From the NCBI RefSeq assembly GCF_014211915.1, contig NZ_CP060040.1:2542001-2606000 (forward strand): DNA of 64,000 nucleotides, written 5' to 3'. Numbering within the stretch: the first letter of the stretch is position 1; every line of letters starts with the position of its first letter. The notes below the pieces were generated by a model. It was not told where the DNA came from and did no database searches. It saw nothing but the letters and a program-made list of their open reading frames with translations. The position numbers were made by a program, and so were the translations under genes. This DNA is from Burkholderia cenocepacia. Lineage in GTDB: Bacteria; Pseudomonadota; Gammaproteobacteria; Burkholderiales; Burkholderiaceae. Below, in pieces: positions 8,313 to 17,807 of this stretch.

Positions 8313-8468
8313 GGCAACAGGCCGACGTTGTCAGATAGCAGCAGTGAGGCGGCGTCGCCCGGCAGCAGTGGCCGGGTGCAGGCCGCTCTAATATTCATGT
8401 CGTCGGTGTACACAAGCACGGTAGCGTGGAATTGTCCTAACGTCCTGAAGTTCACCGTCGCAAGCTAG
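8313..8468 (+). pseudogene. Probable 3' remnant of a third fimbrial adhesin
   Basis: An open stretch directly after an in-frame TGA at 8310 reads GNRPTLSDSSSEAASPGSSG onward and ends NCPNVLKFTVAS before TAG at 8466. The ending resembles the DVLTFTVV end of the two intact tip adhesins, but the rest is diverged and there is no start. Its place immediately after the second duplication unit suggests a third, older copy. Confidence 0.4.
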
Positions 8469-8747
8469 TCATGGCCATGCAGCCCGATGCGCGGCAGACA
8501 GGCTTTCCGCCCTCGACGCGCTTGCAGGCGGCGGGCGTGAACTTCGAAGGCAAGATCGTCGGCAAGTCGCTGCGTGCGTGTCCGAATCGACTGTTCCGGT
8601 TTCGCCGGTGCCGCGCGGGTTGCCGCGACTTCGACACAGAGCATCTGCGCCGCGCGCCGAACCGGCGCGGCCTCCCGCACCGTACACTCGCATGACGTTT
8701 GAAGCGTCGTTCGTCTCATCTACACGTTCGAAGACTGACACATAGAC
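8469..8747. other. Gene-free spacer before the last fimbrial chaperone
   Basis: Between the adhesin remnant and the chaperone at 8748 I see no convincing gene. A 74-codon frame at 8471-8695 lacks a ribosome site and recognisable motifs. The stretch may be the eroded end of the fimbrial duplication. Confidence 0.4.
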
Positions 8748-9416
8748 ATGAAGCAACTTACGTCCACATTCCCCATTGTTTGCCTTGCCGCATGCATGGC
8801 CATCCCGGCGCCATCCTTCGCTGCGATCGATCTGCTTCCGAAGGAAGTGACGGTCGACGCGGAGGCGACGACCGTGCGGGTCGTCAACAATGGCGACCGG
8901 CCCGAATACGTGAGCATTTCGCTGTCGCGCCTGCTCAATCCCGGCGTGCCGCTGGAGGATGAGCGCCTCGAGCCGATCGGCGACGCGACACAACCGTCTC
9001 TCTACGCATTCCCGTTTCGCATGACCCTTGCACCGGGTCAAACGAAGATCCTGACGCTCAAGCCGTTGCGCGCGGTCGAGATGGAGACGGTATATCGGCT
9101 CGACGTCAAGCCGGTGGTCAAGATGCTCGGTACCGGACAGAAGAAGACGGCCGCCAGCGTGGTCGTCAATCTGGCCTTCAGCGGGCTGGTGCGTCAATTG
9201 CCGGCGAAGCCGCGCGAAGCGCTCTCCGTCACATGCGGTGCGGACGGCGCGCGTCTGCAGGCCACCGGCAACGTGCGTTATCACGTGAAGGGCGTCAAGG
9301 TAGACGGTCGCGATCTGGACGGCTTCAACGTGTATCCCGGTGTGCCGTTGCCTGTGAAAGGGCATGTCGTCGAGATTCCCGATCATCCGCCGTGCAACGG
9401 GGCGACGGGTCAATAA
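8748..9416 (+). CDS. Fimbrial periplasmic chaperone, second full-length copy
   Basis: A 222-residue two-domain chaperone: signal peptide ending SFAA, domain 1 with NNGDRPEYVSISLSRLLNPG, MTLAPGQTKILTLKPL and YRLDVKPVV, then a domain 2 with a Cys pair (VTCGADGA, HPPCNG). It is only distantly related to the chaperone at 3763, so it is not part of the recent duplication. Two full chaperones in one alpha-fimbrial locus suggest division of labour between major and minor subunits, but this is inference. It closes the fimbrial operon; the next gene is convergent. Confidence 0.8.
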   Translation: MKQLTSTFPIVCLAACMAIPAPSFAAIDLLPKEVTVDAEATTVRVVNNGDRPEYVSISLSRLLNPGVPLEDERLEPIGDATQPSLYAFPFRMTLAPGQTKILTLKPLRAVEMETVYRLDVKPVVKMLGTGQKKTAASVVVNLAFSGLVRQLPAKPREALSVTCGADGARLQATGNVRYHVKGVKVDGRDLDGFNVYPGVPLPVKGHVVEIPDHPPCNGATGQ

Positions 9417-9684
9417 GGCCGTTGCGCGGAGTGCCTTCCGATTGCTGCATGCGTGAACGCATGACCTGAGCCACACACCTTGCCGTGTCGAGCGATACGC
9501 CGGACGCTTTGGATACCTGTCCGCCCCCGATCGTTCGACATCGTTGTTGCGATGTCACGAAGACCCGACGCGCGGCCATGACCGACCGTCCGTCGGGCAT
9601 CGATGCGAAAAAGCATTCATCGACACATCACGAAAACCGGCGGCGTCACCAACACGCGCCGCCGGTTCCCACGCACTTCGCCGC

Positions 9685-12600
9685 TTAGTCCTTCAGCCGG
9701 CCGAAGTTGATCCCGACGAGCCGGACGCTGGTTGCCGCGCCGGTCGCGGTATTGCCGTTCAGCGAGCCGAAGTTGAGGCCGGCAAGCGCCCCGCGGAAAT
9801 TGCCGGAGCCATCGGTGAATGCGACGCGGCTGCTGGTCGTCGACTGGTTCACCCAGCCGTAGTTGCTGCCGATCAGTCCGCCGAGCCTCGTGGTGCCGCT
9901 GCCGGACACATTGCCGCTCGACGAAGACGCGTTGACGGTGCCGCTGTTGTTGCCGACAAGCCCGCCCACGTTACTCGTGCCGGTGCCCTTGACCGACCCG
10001 GTGGCCCGGGACGATTCGATCAGGCCCGAAGCATGGCGACCGACGAGCCCGCCGATATCGCTGAGCATGTCGCCGTCGACGTCGCCCGACGCAGACGAGT
10101 GCAGAATGCTGCCGCGCTCGTTCAGGCCGACGAGTCCGCCGAGCTGGCTGCCGACGCCTGCCGAAACCGCGCCGCTTGCCTTCGATTGCGCGATGATGCC
10201 CGTGTTGACGCCGACGAGCCCGCCGGCCATGCTCGCGAGCCCGGCGGCGACCTTGCCGGCGGCTTCGGACGCGTTGATGTAGCCCGCGTTGACGCCGGCC
10301 AGCCCGCCTGCCTTGCTCGACTTGCCTGCCCGCACGTTGCCGAACGCACGCGCTGCGTCGATGCTGCCGTTGTTGACGCCGACCAGCCCGCCGGCCGTGC
10401 TGTCATCGCTGGCGGTCACCGTGCCGTGCGCGTCCGACGTCTCGACAAGGCCTTCGTTCAGCCCGACGAGCCCGCCGAGCGTGCCGATGCCGTCCACCGT
10501 CACGTTGCCGTGCGCGACCGATCCGCGGATATCCGCTTGCGCGCCGTTGACGCCGACGAGACCGCCCGCGCGGCTCGATGCGGCCGCCATCACGGCACCG
10601 TTCGCTCGCGAGTCCTGAATCTGGCCGTCGTTCGCGCCGACGAGGCCGCCGACGTTGCTGGATGCGCCGGCCTTGACGTCGCCGTCGGCCATGGAGGCAA
10701 GGATGTCGCCGTTGTTCTTTCCGACGAGGCCGCCTGCGATGCCGGCGTCGCCAACCGTCACCGCGCCGGTCGCACGCGACGCGTCGATCATGCCGTCGTT
10801 CGCGCCGACCAGGCCGCCGGCCACGGCATTGGCGCCCGCCGTCACGATTGCCGACGACGACGAACGCTCGATGGTCGCGCCGCGTTCGTTGACGCCGACG
10901 AGGCCGCCGATCATCGCGGCGTTGCCCGTCGCGACGACGCTGCCGGCGCTCGACGAATCCGCGATGACGCCCGCGTTGTAGCCGACGAGGCCGCCGGTGG
11001 CGGCATCGCGTGCCGCCGTCACGCGGACGTTCGCATGGCTGTTGCTGATCCGGGCGGCAGCGCCGCCATGAAGCGTGACGTTTTCGCCGACCAGGCCGCC
11101 GAGATAGGCCGTCTCATGATCGCCGTCGACGCGCCCGGACACGCTCGCGCCGTCGATCGTGCCGCTCAGGTTCGAGCCGACGAGGCCGCCGGCGGAGGCG
11201 CCGTAACCCTTGGCCGTGACGACGACGTCGCTCGCCTTCACGTTGGAAATGGTGCCGAAGTTATAGCCGGCCAGCGCGCCGACGGAGACCGGCGAGCCGT
11301 ATTGCGTCGATCCGGTCGCCGTGATGCTCTGCAGCGCGAGGTTCGCGATGCGGCCCGCGTTGACGCCGAACAGGCCGACAACCGCCTTGCCGGGGTTCGT
11401 TACCTTCAATCGGCTCACGGTGTTGCCGAGGCCGTCGAATACGCCGGTAAACGAATGATCGCCGCCGATGCTGCGGAAGTTCGCGCCGTTGCCGTCGAGC
11501 GCGTTGCCGAGCACGTAGCGGCCGTTCAGGTTCGCATCGACGTTGCGCAGGTCGTCAACGGTGTGCAGCACCGTGTAGTCCTCGCCGTTCGAGCGGTACG
11601 ACGCGTGCTTGCCCGACAGCGTGACGACCGCCTTGTCGTTCGTGAGCGTATGGCCCTTCGCCGAATTCAGTTCGAGGTGGGCGTTGTCGCCGGTGAGCTT
11701 GACGGCGTCGTTCACGCGGATTTTTTCCGCTGCATTGACGACGAGATTCGCGTTCGCGCCGGTTGCCTGCAGCGTCTTCTGCAGATCGACGTTGCCCTTG
11801 CGCGCGGTCAGCGTCAGCGCGTTGTCGCTCGTCCACGATACGGGGCCGCCAACCGTCAGGTCGCCCTGCGTGTTCACGAGTTCGACGTTCGTCGTGCCGA
11901 GGTTGCGCGACAGCGTGTCGGCGTCGATCGAGCGACCAGCGGCGTCCGTGCCGTTCACGCCCGCGTTCGCCGCCTCGATCGTCCATTTGCCGGCCGCGTT
12001 GCCGGCGCGCGTGTCGACCTGCGCATCGTGTGCGACGTCGACGCGTTCGCCGCGCGTCACGACCGTGCCGGCCGGTGCACCGGCTTCGGCCGCGCTCGCG
12101 TCGAGCTTGCCGGCGACCTTGACGGTGCCGCCGTCGAGCGTGATCCTGCCGCCGCGGCTTGCCAGCCCCTTCGCCTCGATCGTGCCGGTGTTGTTGACGA
12201 CCGCGCCGAGCAGGTTGCCGGCCGCGCGCGCGGTCATCAGCACCTCGCCGCCGTCGGCCTTCAGCAGGCCGCCGTTGTGCGCCTGCGCATCAACGGCGCC
12301 GCCTTCGACCTGCAGGTTCAGCAGCCCGTTGCCGTCGAAGTTGACGTTGAACGTGTTGCCCGCGCCGAGTGCGACGCGGCCGAGCTTCGCGTGGATCACG
12401 CCGTTGTTCGACACGCGCGCGCCGAGCAGCGCGACGCTGCCGCCGTCCGCGGCGGTGATCGTGCCGTCGTTGACGATCGACGCGGCCGACGTGCCCGAGA
12501 AGCGATAGCGGCCGGCGAGGAAGTCGGCGTCGGTGAGATTCTGGGTCGATGCGACGAGGCCGCCGACGTTGATCTGTGCGCCGGCGCCGAACATCACGCC

Positions 12601-13014
12601 GTTCGGGTTGACGAGGAACACCTTGCCGTTCGCTTCGATCTGGCCGTCGATGCGGCTGCCGTTGTTGCCGATCACGCGGTTGAGCGCGACCGATTGGCTA
12701 CCGGGCTGACGGAACGACACGCGCTCGCCGCCGCCGATGCTGAAATCCTGCCAGTTGGTGACGAGCTTGTCGGTGTGCTGGTTGATGTTCATCGAGCGGC
12801 CGTCGTCGGTGCGGACGATGTCGGCCTTGCCGGCGGTGATCGCTTCGCCGGTGGGCAGCGCGAAGGCGGGCAGCGCGGCGAGGCCGAGCAGCGACACGGC
12901 GGCGGCGGCGACGCGCTTGCCGCCGCTCGATTTGCCGCGGCGGCGCGCGGTTTCCCCGACCGCGTTCCAGCAGCGCTGGGTCGGGTTCCAGACCAGTGCG
13001 TAGGTCTTGTTCAT
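9685..13014 (-). CDS. Two-partner secretion exoprotein (TpsA) with GLUG repeats, large paralogue
   Basis: A 1109-residue secreted adhesin-like protein. It opens with an extended signal peptide region (MNKTYALVWNPTQRCWNAVG), then a hydrophobic core ending PAFA. A haemagglutination-activity (TPS) domain follows, with the hallmark NPNGVMFGAGAQINVGG at about 135-151. A beta-helical linker (about 250-560) leads into about 16 GLUG-type repeats of the form GGLVGxN spaced 25-30 residues. No C-terminal toxin module or VENN motif is present; it ends RLVGINFGRLKD. It is probably exported by the TpsB at 16137. Ribosome site AGGAAA lies 9 bases before the ATG at 13014. Confidence 0.88.
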   Translation of the reverse strand: MNKTYALVWNPTQRCWNAVGETARRRGKSSGGKRVAAAAVSLLGLAALPAFALPTGEAITAGKADIVRTDDGRSMNINQHTDKLVTNWQDFSIGGGERVSFRQPGSQSVALNRVIGNNGSRIDGQIEANGKVFLVNPNGVMFGAGAQINVGGLVASTQNLTDADFLAGRYRFSGTSAASIVNDGTITAADGGSVALLGARVSNNGVIHAKLGRVALGAGNTFNVNFDGNGLLNLQVEGGAVDAQAHNGGLLKADGGEVLMTARAAGNLLGAVVNNTGTIEAKGLASRGGRITLDGGTVKVAGKLDASAAEAGAPAGTVVTRGERVDVAHDAQVDTRAGNAAGKWTIEAANAGVNGTDAAGRSIDADTLSRNLGTTNVELVNTQGDLTVGGPVSWTSDNALTLTARKGNVDLQKTLQATGANANLVVNAAEKIRVNDAVKLTGDNAHLELNSAKGHTLTNDKAVVTLSGKHASYRSNGEDYTVLHTVDDLRNVDANLNGRYVLGNALDGNGANFRSIGGDHSFTGVFDGLGNTVSRLKVTNPGKAVVGLFGVNAGRIANLALQSITATGSTQYGSPVSVGALAGYNFGTISNVKASDVVVTAKGYGASAGGLVGSNLSGTIDGASVSGRVDGDHETAYLGGLVGENVTLHGGAAARISNSHANVRVTAARDAATGGLVGYNAGVIADSSSAGSVVATGNAAMIGGLVGVNERGATIERSSSSAIVTAGANAVAGGLVGANDGMIDASRATGAVTVGDAGIAGGLVGKNNGDILASMADGDVKAGASSNVGGLVGANDGQIQDSRANGAVMAAASSRAGGLVGVNGAQADIRGSVAHGNVTVDGIGTLGGLVGLNEGLVETSDAHGTVTASDDSTAGGLVGVNNGSIDAARAFGNVRAGKSSKAGGLAGVNAGYINASEAAGKVAAGLASMAGGLVGVNTGIIAQSKASGAVSAGVGSQLGGLVGLNERGSILHSSASGDVDGDMLSDIGGLVGRHASGLIESSRATGSVKGTGTSNVGGLVGNNSGTVNASSSSGNVSGSGTTRLGGLIGSNYGWVNQSTTSSRVAFTDGSGNFRGALAGLNFGSLNGNTATGAATSVRLVGINFGRLKD

Positions 13015-13119
13015 GGTTCTTGTTTCCTCGTGACGAGAACAGGTGGATGAAATTCAGTTGCTCGGTATACCTAATCAAGCAATTGAAGGAGAGGCGAAAT
13101 GGATCCGCTTTCCCCGCAT

Positions 13120-13170
13120 CGCGGATGGCGTGTGCCATCCATGCGGCAAACGGCTCGAGCCGTTTCCGGA
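13120..13170 (-). terminator. Two hairpins between the tpsA genes
   Basis: In the 279-base gap between the paralogues lie two inverted repeats: GATGGC-gtgt-GCCATC near 13123-13138 and the perfect 18-base palindrome AAACGGCTCGAGCCGTTT at 13148-13165. Read on the minus strand the latter ends in TTT, so it could act as a weak terminator or mRNA processing site after the first tpsA. The rest of the gap holds no gene. Confidence 0.4.
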
Positions 13171-13293
13171 TCGGACTGTTCGCCGCCGGCCGCCCGGAAA
13201 TGTCGGGTGGCCTCCAACGGGAAGCGCGCCGGGCGTGCATGTGCCGATCGCGGCAGCGATCGGGACGACGATCGGGGCGCGCTTCCGTGAGCG

Positions 13294-15996
13294 TTAGAAA
13301 TCGGTCTTCGGGCCGGATTGCGCGTTGCCCGTGCCGGTCACGGCGACCAATTGGCCGACGTTCACTCCGACGGTGGCGCTGGCGAGGCTGTCGCTGCCGG
13401 CTCGAACGCTGCCGGTCGCGGACGCGTTCGCGAGCTTGCCCCAGTTGAATCCGACAAGACCACCGGCGAAGCTCCAGTTGCCGGCTTGAACGTTGCCCGT
13501 CGCGGTTGCGCCGTCGATCGTGCCCAGGTTGAACCCGACCAGGCCGCCAGCATGGCTGTCGTTGCCGGCCGTCACGTTGCCGTTCGCGCGCGAGGCCCGG
13601 ATTTCGCCGGTGTTGTACGCGACGAGCCCGCCGACCGCGCTGTCGTTGCCGGCCACGACGTTTCCGCTCGCCGACGCCCCGTCGATCTTGCCGGTGTTGA
13701 CGCCCGCGAGGCCGCCCGCGTTGCCGACATCGCCGAGCGTCACGTCGCCGCTGGCCCGCGATGCGGTGACGGTGCCGGCGTTGAGGCCGACGAGCCCGCC
13801 TGCCACCGCATTCCGGCCCGCCGTCACGGTGGCGGACGACGAGGACGAGGAAGACTTGATGACGCCGCTGCCCAGGTTGAGACCGGCCAGCCCGCCGATC
13901 ATCGCCGCATCGCCCGTCGCGGTGACGCGACCCGCGCTCGACGATGCTTCGACGAGGCCGCCGTTGACGCCGACCAGCCCACCCGCCGCGCCTTGCCCGG
14001 CGGTGGCGACGCGCACGTCCGCGTGGCTGTCGCGGATCGTCGCGCGGGTGCGGGACTTGCCTTCCGGCGTGATGTTCTCGCCGGCGAGACCGCCGATCGC
14101 GGTCGTATCGCGATCGCCTTCGACTTGCCCGCTGACGGTCGCGCGATCGATCGTGCCACCGAGGTTGGAGCCGACCAGGCCGCCGACGGTCACGCTGCCG
14201 CGTCCCTTGACGTCGACGTCCTTCGCGACGACGTTCTCGATCGTGCCGGTGTTGTAGCCGACCAGCGCACCGACCGCGCCGTTGCGCGAACCCGACGACG
14301 TCGCCGTGATGCCCTGCAGGATGAGGTTCGCGATGCGGCCGCCGTTCGACGCGAACAGGCCGACGCCCCGCTCCGTGTTCGAAACCGACAGCTTGGCGAT
14401 CGTGTTGCCGAGGCCGTCGAACTTGCCGGTGAACGTTTCCTTGCCGCCGATGCTGCGGAAGTTCGCGCCGTTGCCGTCGACCGCGTTGCCGAGCACGTAG
14501 CGGCCGTTCAGGTTCGCGTCGACGTTACGCAGGTCGTCGACCGTGTGCAGCACCGTGTAGTTCTCGCCGTTCGAGCGATACGACGCGTGCTTGCCCGACA
14601 GCGTCACGATGGCCTTGTCGTTCGCCAGCACATGGCCGTTGGCCGAATTCAGTTCGAGGTGGGCGTTGCTGCCGGTCAGCTTCAGCGCGTCGTTCACGCG
14701 AATCCTGTCGGCCGCGTTGATCACGAGGCCGGCTTTCGCGCCGGTCGCCGACAAGGCTTGCCGCAGATCGACGTTCGCCTTTTTCGACGTCAGCGTCAGC
14801 GTGTTGTCGCTGGTCCATGACACGGGGCTGCCGACGGTCAGGTCGCCCTGCGTGTTCGCGAGCTCGACGCTCGTCGTGCCGAGGTTGCGCGCCAGCGTAT
14901 CGGCGTCGATCGAGCGGCCGGCAACATCGCCACCGTTCACGCCGGCGTTCGCCGCCTCGATCGTCCATTTGCCGGCTGCGTTGCCGGCGCGCGTGTCGAC
15001 CTGCGCGTCACGCGCGACCTGCACGCGCTCGCCTCGGGTCGTGACGGAGCCGGCCGGCGCACCGGCTTGCGCCGCGCTCGCGTCGAGCTTGCCGGCGACC
15101 TGAACCGTGCCGCCGTCGAGCGTGATCCTGCCGCCGCGGTTTGCCAGGCCTCTGGCCTCGATCGTGCCGGAGTTGTTGACGACCGCGCCGAGCAGGTTGC
15201 CGGCCGCGCGCGCGGTCATCAGCACCTCGCCGCCGTCGGCCTTCAGCAGGCCGTGGTTATAGACCTGCGCGTTGACGGCGCCTTCGTCGACCTGCAGGCT
15301 GAGCAGGCCGTTGCCGTCGAAGTTGACGCTGAATGTGTTGCCCGCGCCGAGCGCGACGCGGCCGAGCTTCGCCTGGACCACACCGGTATTGATGACGGTC
15401 GCGCCGAGCAATGCGATGCCGCCGCCGTCCGCGGCGGTGAGGTTGCCCTGGTTGATGATCGCTGCCGCGGACGTGCCCGAGAAGCGATAGTTGCCGGCGA
15501 GGAAGTCGGCGTCCGAAATGTTGCGCGTGGACGCGACGAGGCCGCCGACGTTGATCTGCGCGCCGGGGCCGAACATCACGCCGTTCGGGTTGACGATGAA
15601 CACCTTGCCGTTGGCATCGATCGGACCGTCGATGTTGCTGACGTTGTTGCTGATCACGCGGTTCAGCGCGACCGAGTTGCTGTTCGGCTGAAGAAACGCC
15701 ACGCGCTCGCCGCGGTCGACGCTGAAATCGCGCCAGTTGGTGATGAGCTTGTCGGTCTTCTGGTTGATGACCATCGTGTGGCCGTCGTCGTAGCGGAGGA
15801 TGTCCGCCTTGCCGGCCGTGATCTTTTCGCCGCCGGGCAGTGCGAACGCGGGCAGCGCGGCAAGGCCGAGCAGCGAGACGACTACCGTGGCGACGCGCTT
15901 GCCGCCGCTCGATTTGCCGCGGCGGCGCGCGGTTTCCCCGACCGCGCTCCAGCACGCCTGGGCCTGGTTCCAGACCAGTGCGTAGGTCTTGTTCAT
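13294..15996 (-). CDS. Two-partner secretion exoprotein (TpsA) with GLUG repeats, smaller paralogue
   Basis: A 900-residue paralogue of the exoprotein at 9685. It has the same extended signal peptide (MNKTYALVWNQAQACWSAVG), PAFA cleavage region, TPS domain with NPNGVMFGPGAQINVGG, and near-identical linker. It carries only about 9-10 GLUG repeats (GGLVGxN) against about 16. The open frame runs on upstream into the transporter gene without a stop, but the ESPR signal fixes the start at ATG 15996, behind GAGGAA. It lies directly downstream of tpsB in the same orientation and is probably the primary partner. The two exoproteins presumably share one transporter. Confidence 0.88.
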   Translation of the reverse strand: MNKTYALVWNQAQACWSAVGETARRRGKSSGGKRVATVVVSLLGLAALPAFALPGGEKITAGKADILRYDDGHTMVINQKTDKLITNWRDFSVDRGERVAFLQPNSNSVALNRVISNNVSNIDGPIDANGKVFIVNPNGVMFGPGAQINVGGLVASTRNISDADFLAGNYRFSGTSAAAIINQGNLTAADGGGIALLGATVINTGVVQAKLGRVALGAGNTFSVNFDGNGLLSLQVDEGAVNAQVYNHGLLKADGGEVLMTARAAGNLLGAVVNNSGTIEARGLANRGGRITLDGGTVQVAGKLDASAAQAGAPAGSVTTRGERVQVARDAQVDTRAGNAAGKWTIEAANAGVNGGDVAGRSIDADTLARNLGTTSVELANTQGDLTVGSPVSWTSDNTLTLTSKKANVDLRQALSATGAKAGLVINAADRIRVNDALKLTGSNAHLELNSANGHVLANDKAIVTLSGKHASYRSNGENYTVLHTVDDLRNVDANLNGRYVLGNAVDGNGANFRSIGGKETFTGKFDGLGNTIAKLSVSNTERGVGLFASNGGRIANLILQGITATSSGSRNGAVGALVGYNTGTIENVVAKDVDVKGRGSVTVGGLVGSNLGGTIDRATVSGQVEGDRDTTAIGGLAGENITPEGKSRTRATIRDSHADVRVATAGQGAAGGLVGVNGGLVEASSSAGRVTATGDAAMIGGLAGLNLGSGVIKSSSSSSSATVTAGRNAVAGGLVGLNAGTVTASRASGDVTLGDVGNAGGLAGVNTGKIDGASASGNVVAGNDSAVGGLVAYNTGEIRASRANGNVTAGNDSHAGGLVGFNLGTIDGATATGNVQAGNWSFAGGLVGFNWGKLANASATGSVRAGSDSLASATVGVNVGQLVAVTGTGNAQSGPKTDF

Positions 15997-16136
15997 GATT
16001 GTGCGTTCCTCGTATCGAATACGGGTGGTTGAAGAAGGCCGCTGCGTATGCGTGATGAAGCGGCCGAAAGGGAAGCGGGATGCCTGCCTGCTTCCTGTAC
16101 TGCGAATGACGCCGGGCGTCCGGGCCGCCCTGCGGT

Positions 16137-17807
16137 TCAGAAATACTGAGCGGCCTGCAGCCATACGCTCGGCGAGCGCGTGACCGTGACGACCTTTTCC
16201 GTGTTGCCCAGCGGCAACGCGGCCGTCACGCTGACCTGGCGCCCGGTGCCGAACCAGGTCGTGCCGATGCCGATCGACGACAGTTGCACGCCGTTGCGCT
16301 CCCGTGTCCACGGCTGTTTGTTGAACTGCACGTGCCCGGTATCGATGAACGTGCTGATCTGCCAGCCAGGCGTGGCGAGATAGCGCAGTTCGGCGCTTGC
16401 CAGCCAGCCGTTGTCGCCGCTGCCCGCGCCGAGCGCGTAGCCGCGCACGCCGTAAGGGCCGCCGAGGCTGAATTTTTCGGACGCGTCGAGATTGCGCGAC
16501 GAAAGCTGCGCGCTGAACTGCGTGAAGAACTGCATCCGGGCGCCGAGCGTCTGCAGTCGTAACGCGCTGACGTTGAGCGTCGTGAATCGGCCGTGCGTTT
16601 TCGCGAACCGGTTCGCTTCCAGCGGATCGTTGCCGCTCATGCGACCGTTGCCGACGCTGACCGAAAAGCCGCTGCGCCCGCCGCCGAGGAGGGTGTCCTC
16701 GCTGTTGCCGCTGATGCCGATCGACCAGAGGTCGACGCGCTTGTCGCTGACGATGTCGAAGGCGCCGTAATCGTCGCGCAGATGCTTGTTGTCGTAGGCC
16801 AGGCGGACGTCGATGCTCGCGCGGCGGCTGCGCACCAGCGGCTGCGTGACGAACACGCTGCGCACGTTTGCGTCGCCGCGAAAGCCGAGTTCCCGGAATT
16901 CGCCGCCGAGCCGGTAATTCATGTCGGAGTATGCGATGCCGATGCGCGTCGACGCCGGCCCAACGGGGACTTGATACGCGGTGCGGTAATAGCGCTGGTT
17001 CTTGTTGCTGATGAGCCCACGCAGCGAGAACCGGTCGCCGAGCCGCAGCGGCGTGTTGACGTCGATGCTGCCGGTGGCGCGGTAGCGCCCGGTGAGCGGA
17101 TCGCCGAAGTTGTCCAGGTCGATCGAGCCGGTGGCGAACGGCCCGCGCTCGGCATCGATCACGAGATCGGTGGTGCCGGGCTCCGCGCCTGCGCGCAACG
17201 TGCCTTTCGCGTTGACGCCGGGTATCTCGTCGAGCAGCATCAGGCTGCGCTCGAGCGGCGCGCCGCGTACCGCATCGCCAGGCTCGAGCACCGCGAGCGG
17301 CTGGCGCAGCGCGCGGTCGAGCACGCGTGTGCGGTTGTGCAGCTCGACTTTCCCGTAGCGGCCTTCGGTGACGGCGATACGGACCACGCCGCTGTCGATG
17401 TCCTGTTGCGGGAGATAGGCACGCGCGAGCACGTAGCCGCGCTCGCGGTAATAGGCCGTGATCCGGTTGGCGGCTTGCTGAAGCTCGCCGAAGCTCAGGT
17501 CGCGGCCGACGAGATCGGCCAGGACCGGCTTCAGTTGCGCGGCGGTGAAGACCGTGTTGCCTTCGAGGTTGAACGCGTGGACGGTGACGTGGGGGCCGGT
17601 GTCGCGATCGGTTTCCTGCGGGGTCTCCGTTCGCGGAAGGTCGATGTCGGGCCGTGTCGCGGCCGGCAGCGACGGGCGGACGGTTTCGACGTCGCGTAAC
17701 GATTGGCCCGCGCTGGGCACGTGCGTTTGCGCACGGACGAGCGCCGGAAGCAGGAGCAGGGCGGCGATGCCGAGCGCGTATCGCGTGTTCTGGCCGGATC
17801 CGGACAC
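16137..17807 (-). CDS. TpsB/ShlB-FhaC family outer-membrane transporter
   Basis: A 556-residue Omp85-type pore that secretes the two TpsA proteins. A signal peptide (YALGIAALLLLPALVRAQT) is followed by a periplasmic POTRA region (about 75-230, FNLEGNTVFTAAQLKPVL, YYRERGYVLARAYLPQQDI). A C-terminal beta barrel has the conserved loop-6 type motif LGGPYGVRGYALGAG and a terminal aromatic (AAQYF). The frame is open far upstream, but GTG at 17807, preceded by AAAGGA 8 bases away, leaves a normal signal peptide. First gene of a leftward tpsB-tpsA-tpsA operon. Confidence 0.87.
   Translation of the reverse strand: MSGSGQNTRYALGIAALLLLPALVRAQTHVPSAGQSLRDVETVRPSLPAATRPDIDLPRTETPQETDRDTGPHVTVHAFNLEGNTVFTAAQLKPVLADLVGRDLSFGELQQAANRITAYYRERGYVLARAYLPQQDIDSGVVRIAVTEGRYGKVELHNRTRVLDRALRQPLAVLEPGDAVRGAPLERSLMLLDEIPGVNAKGTLRAGAEPGTTDLVIDAERGPFATGSIDLDNFGDPLTGRYRATGSIDVNTPLRLGDRFSLRGLISNKNQRYYRTAYQVPVGPASTRIGIAYSDMNYRLGGEFRELGFRGDANVRSVFVTQPLVRSRRASIDVRLAYDNKHLRDDYGAFDIVSDKRVDLWSIGISGNSEDTLLGGGRSGFSVSVGNGRMSGNDPLEANRFAKTHGRFTTLNVSALRLQTLGARMQFFTQFSAQLSSRNLDASEKFSLGGPYGVRGYALGAGSGDNGWLASAELRYLATPGWQISTFIDTGHVQFNKQPWTRERNGVQLSSIGIGTTWFGTGRQVSVTAALPLGNTEKVVTVTRSPSVWLQAAQYF

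Noticed and set aside
8471..8695. A 74-codon frame before the last chaperone
   Set aside because: Arg-rich, no ribosome site and no family resemblance; treated as spacer.
9700..11300. Regularly spaced direct repeats resembling a repeat array
   Set aside because: The periodicity (75-90 bases) is the coding repeat of GLUG units, imperfect and in frame; not CRISPR.
9544..13050. A 1168-codon plus-strand frame opposite the large TpsA
   Set aside because: It mirrors the GLUG repeats as repetitive Asp/Ala/Arg text with no ribosome site; a typical antisense shadow in GC-rich repeats.
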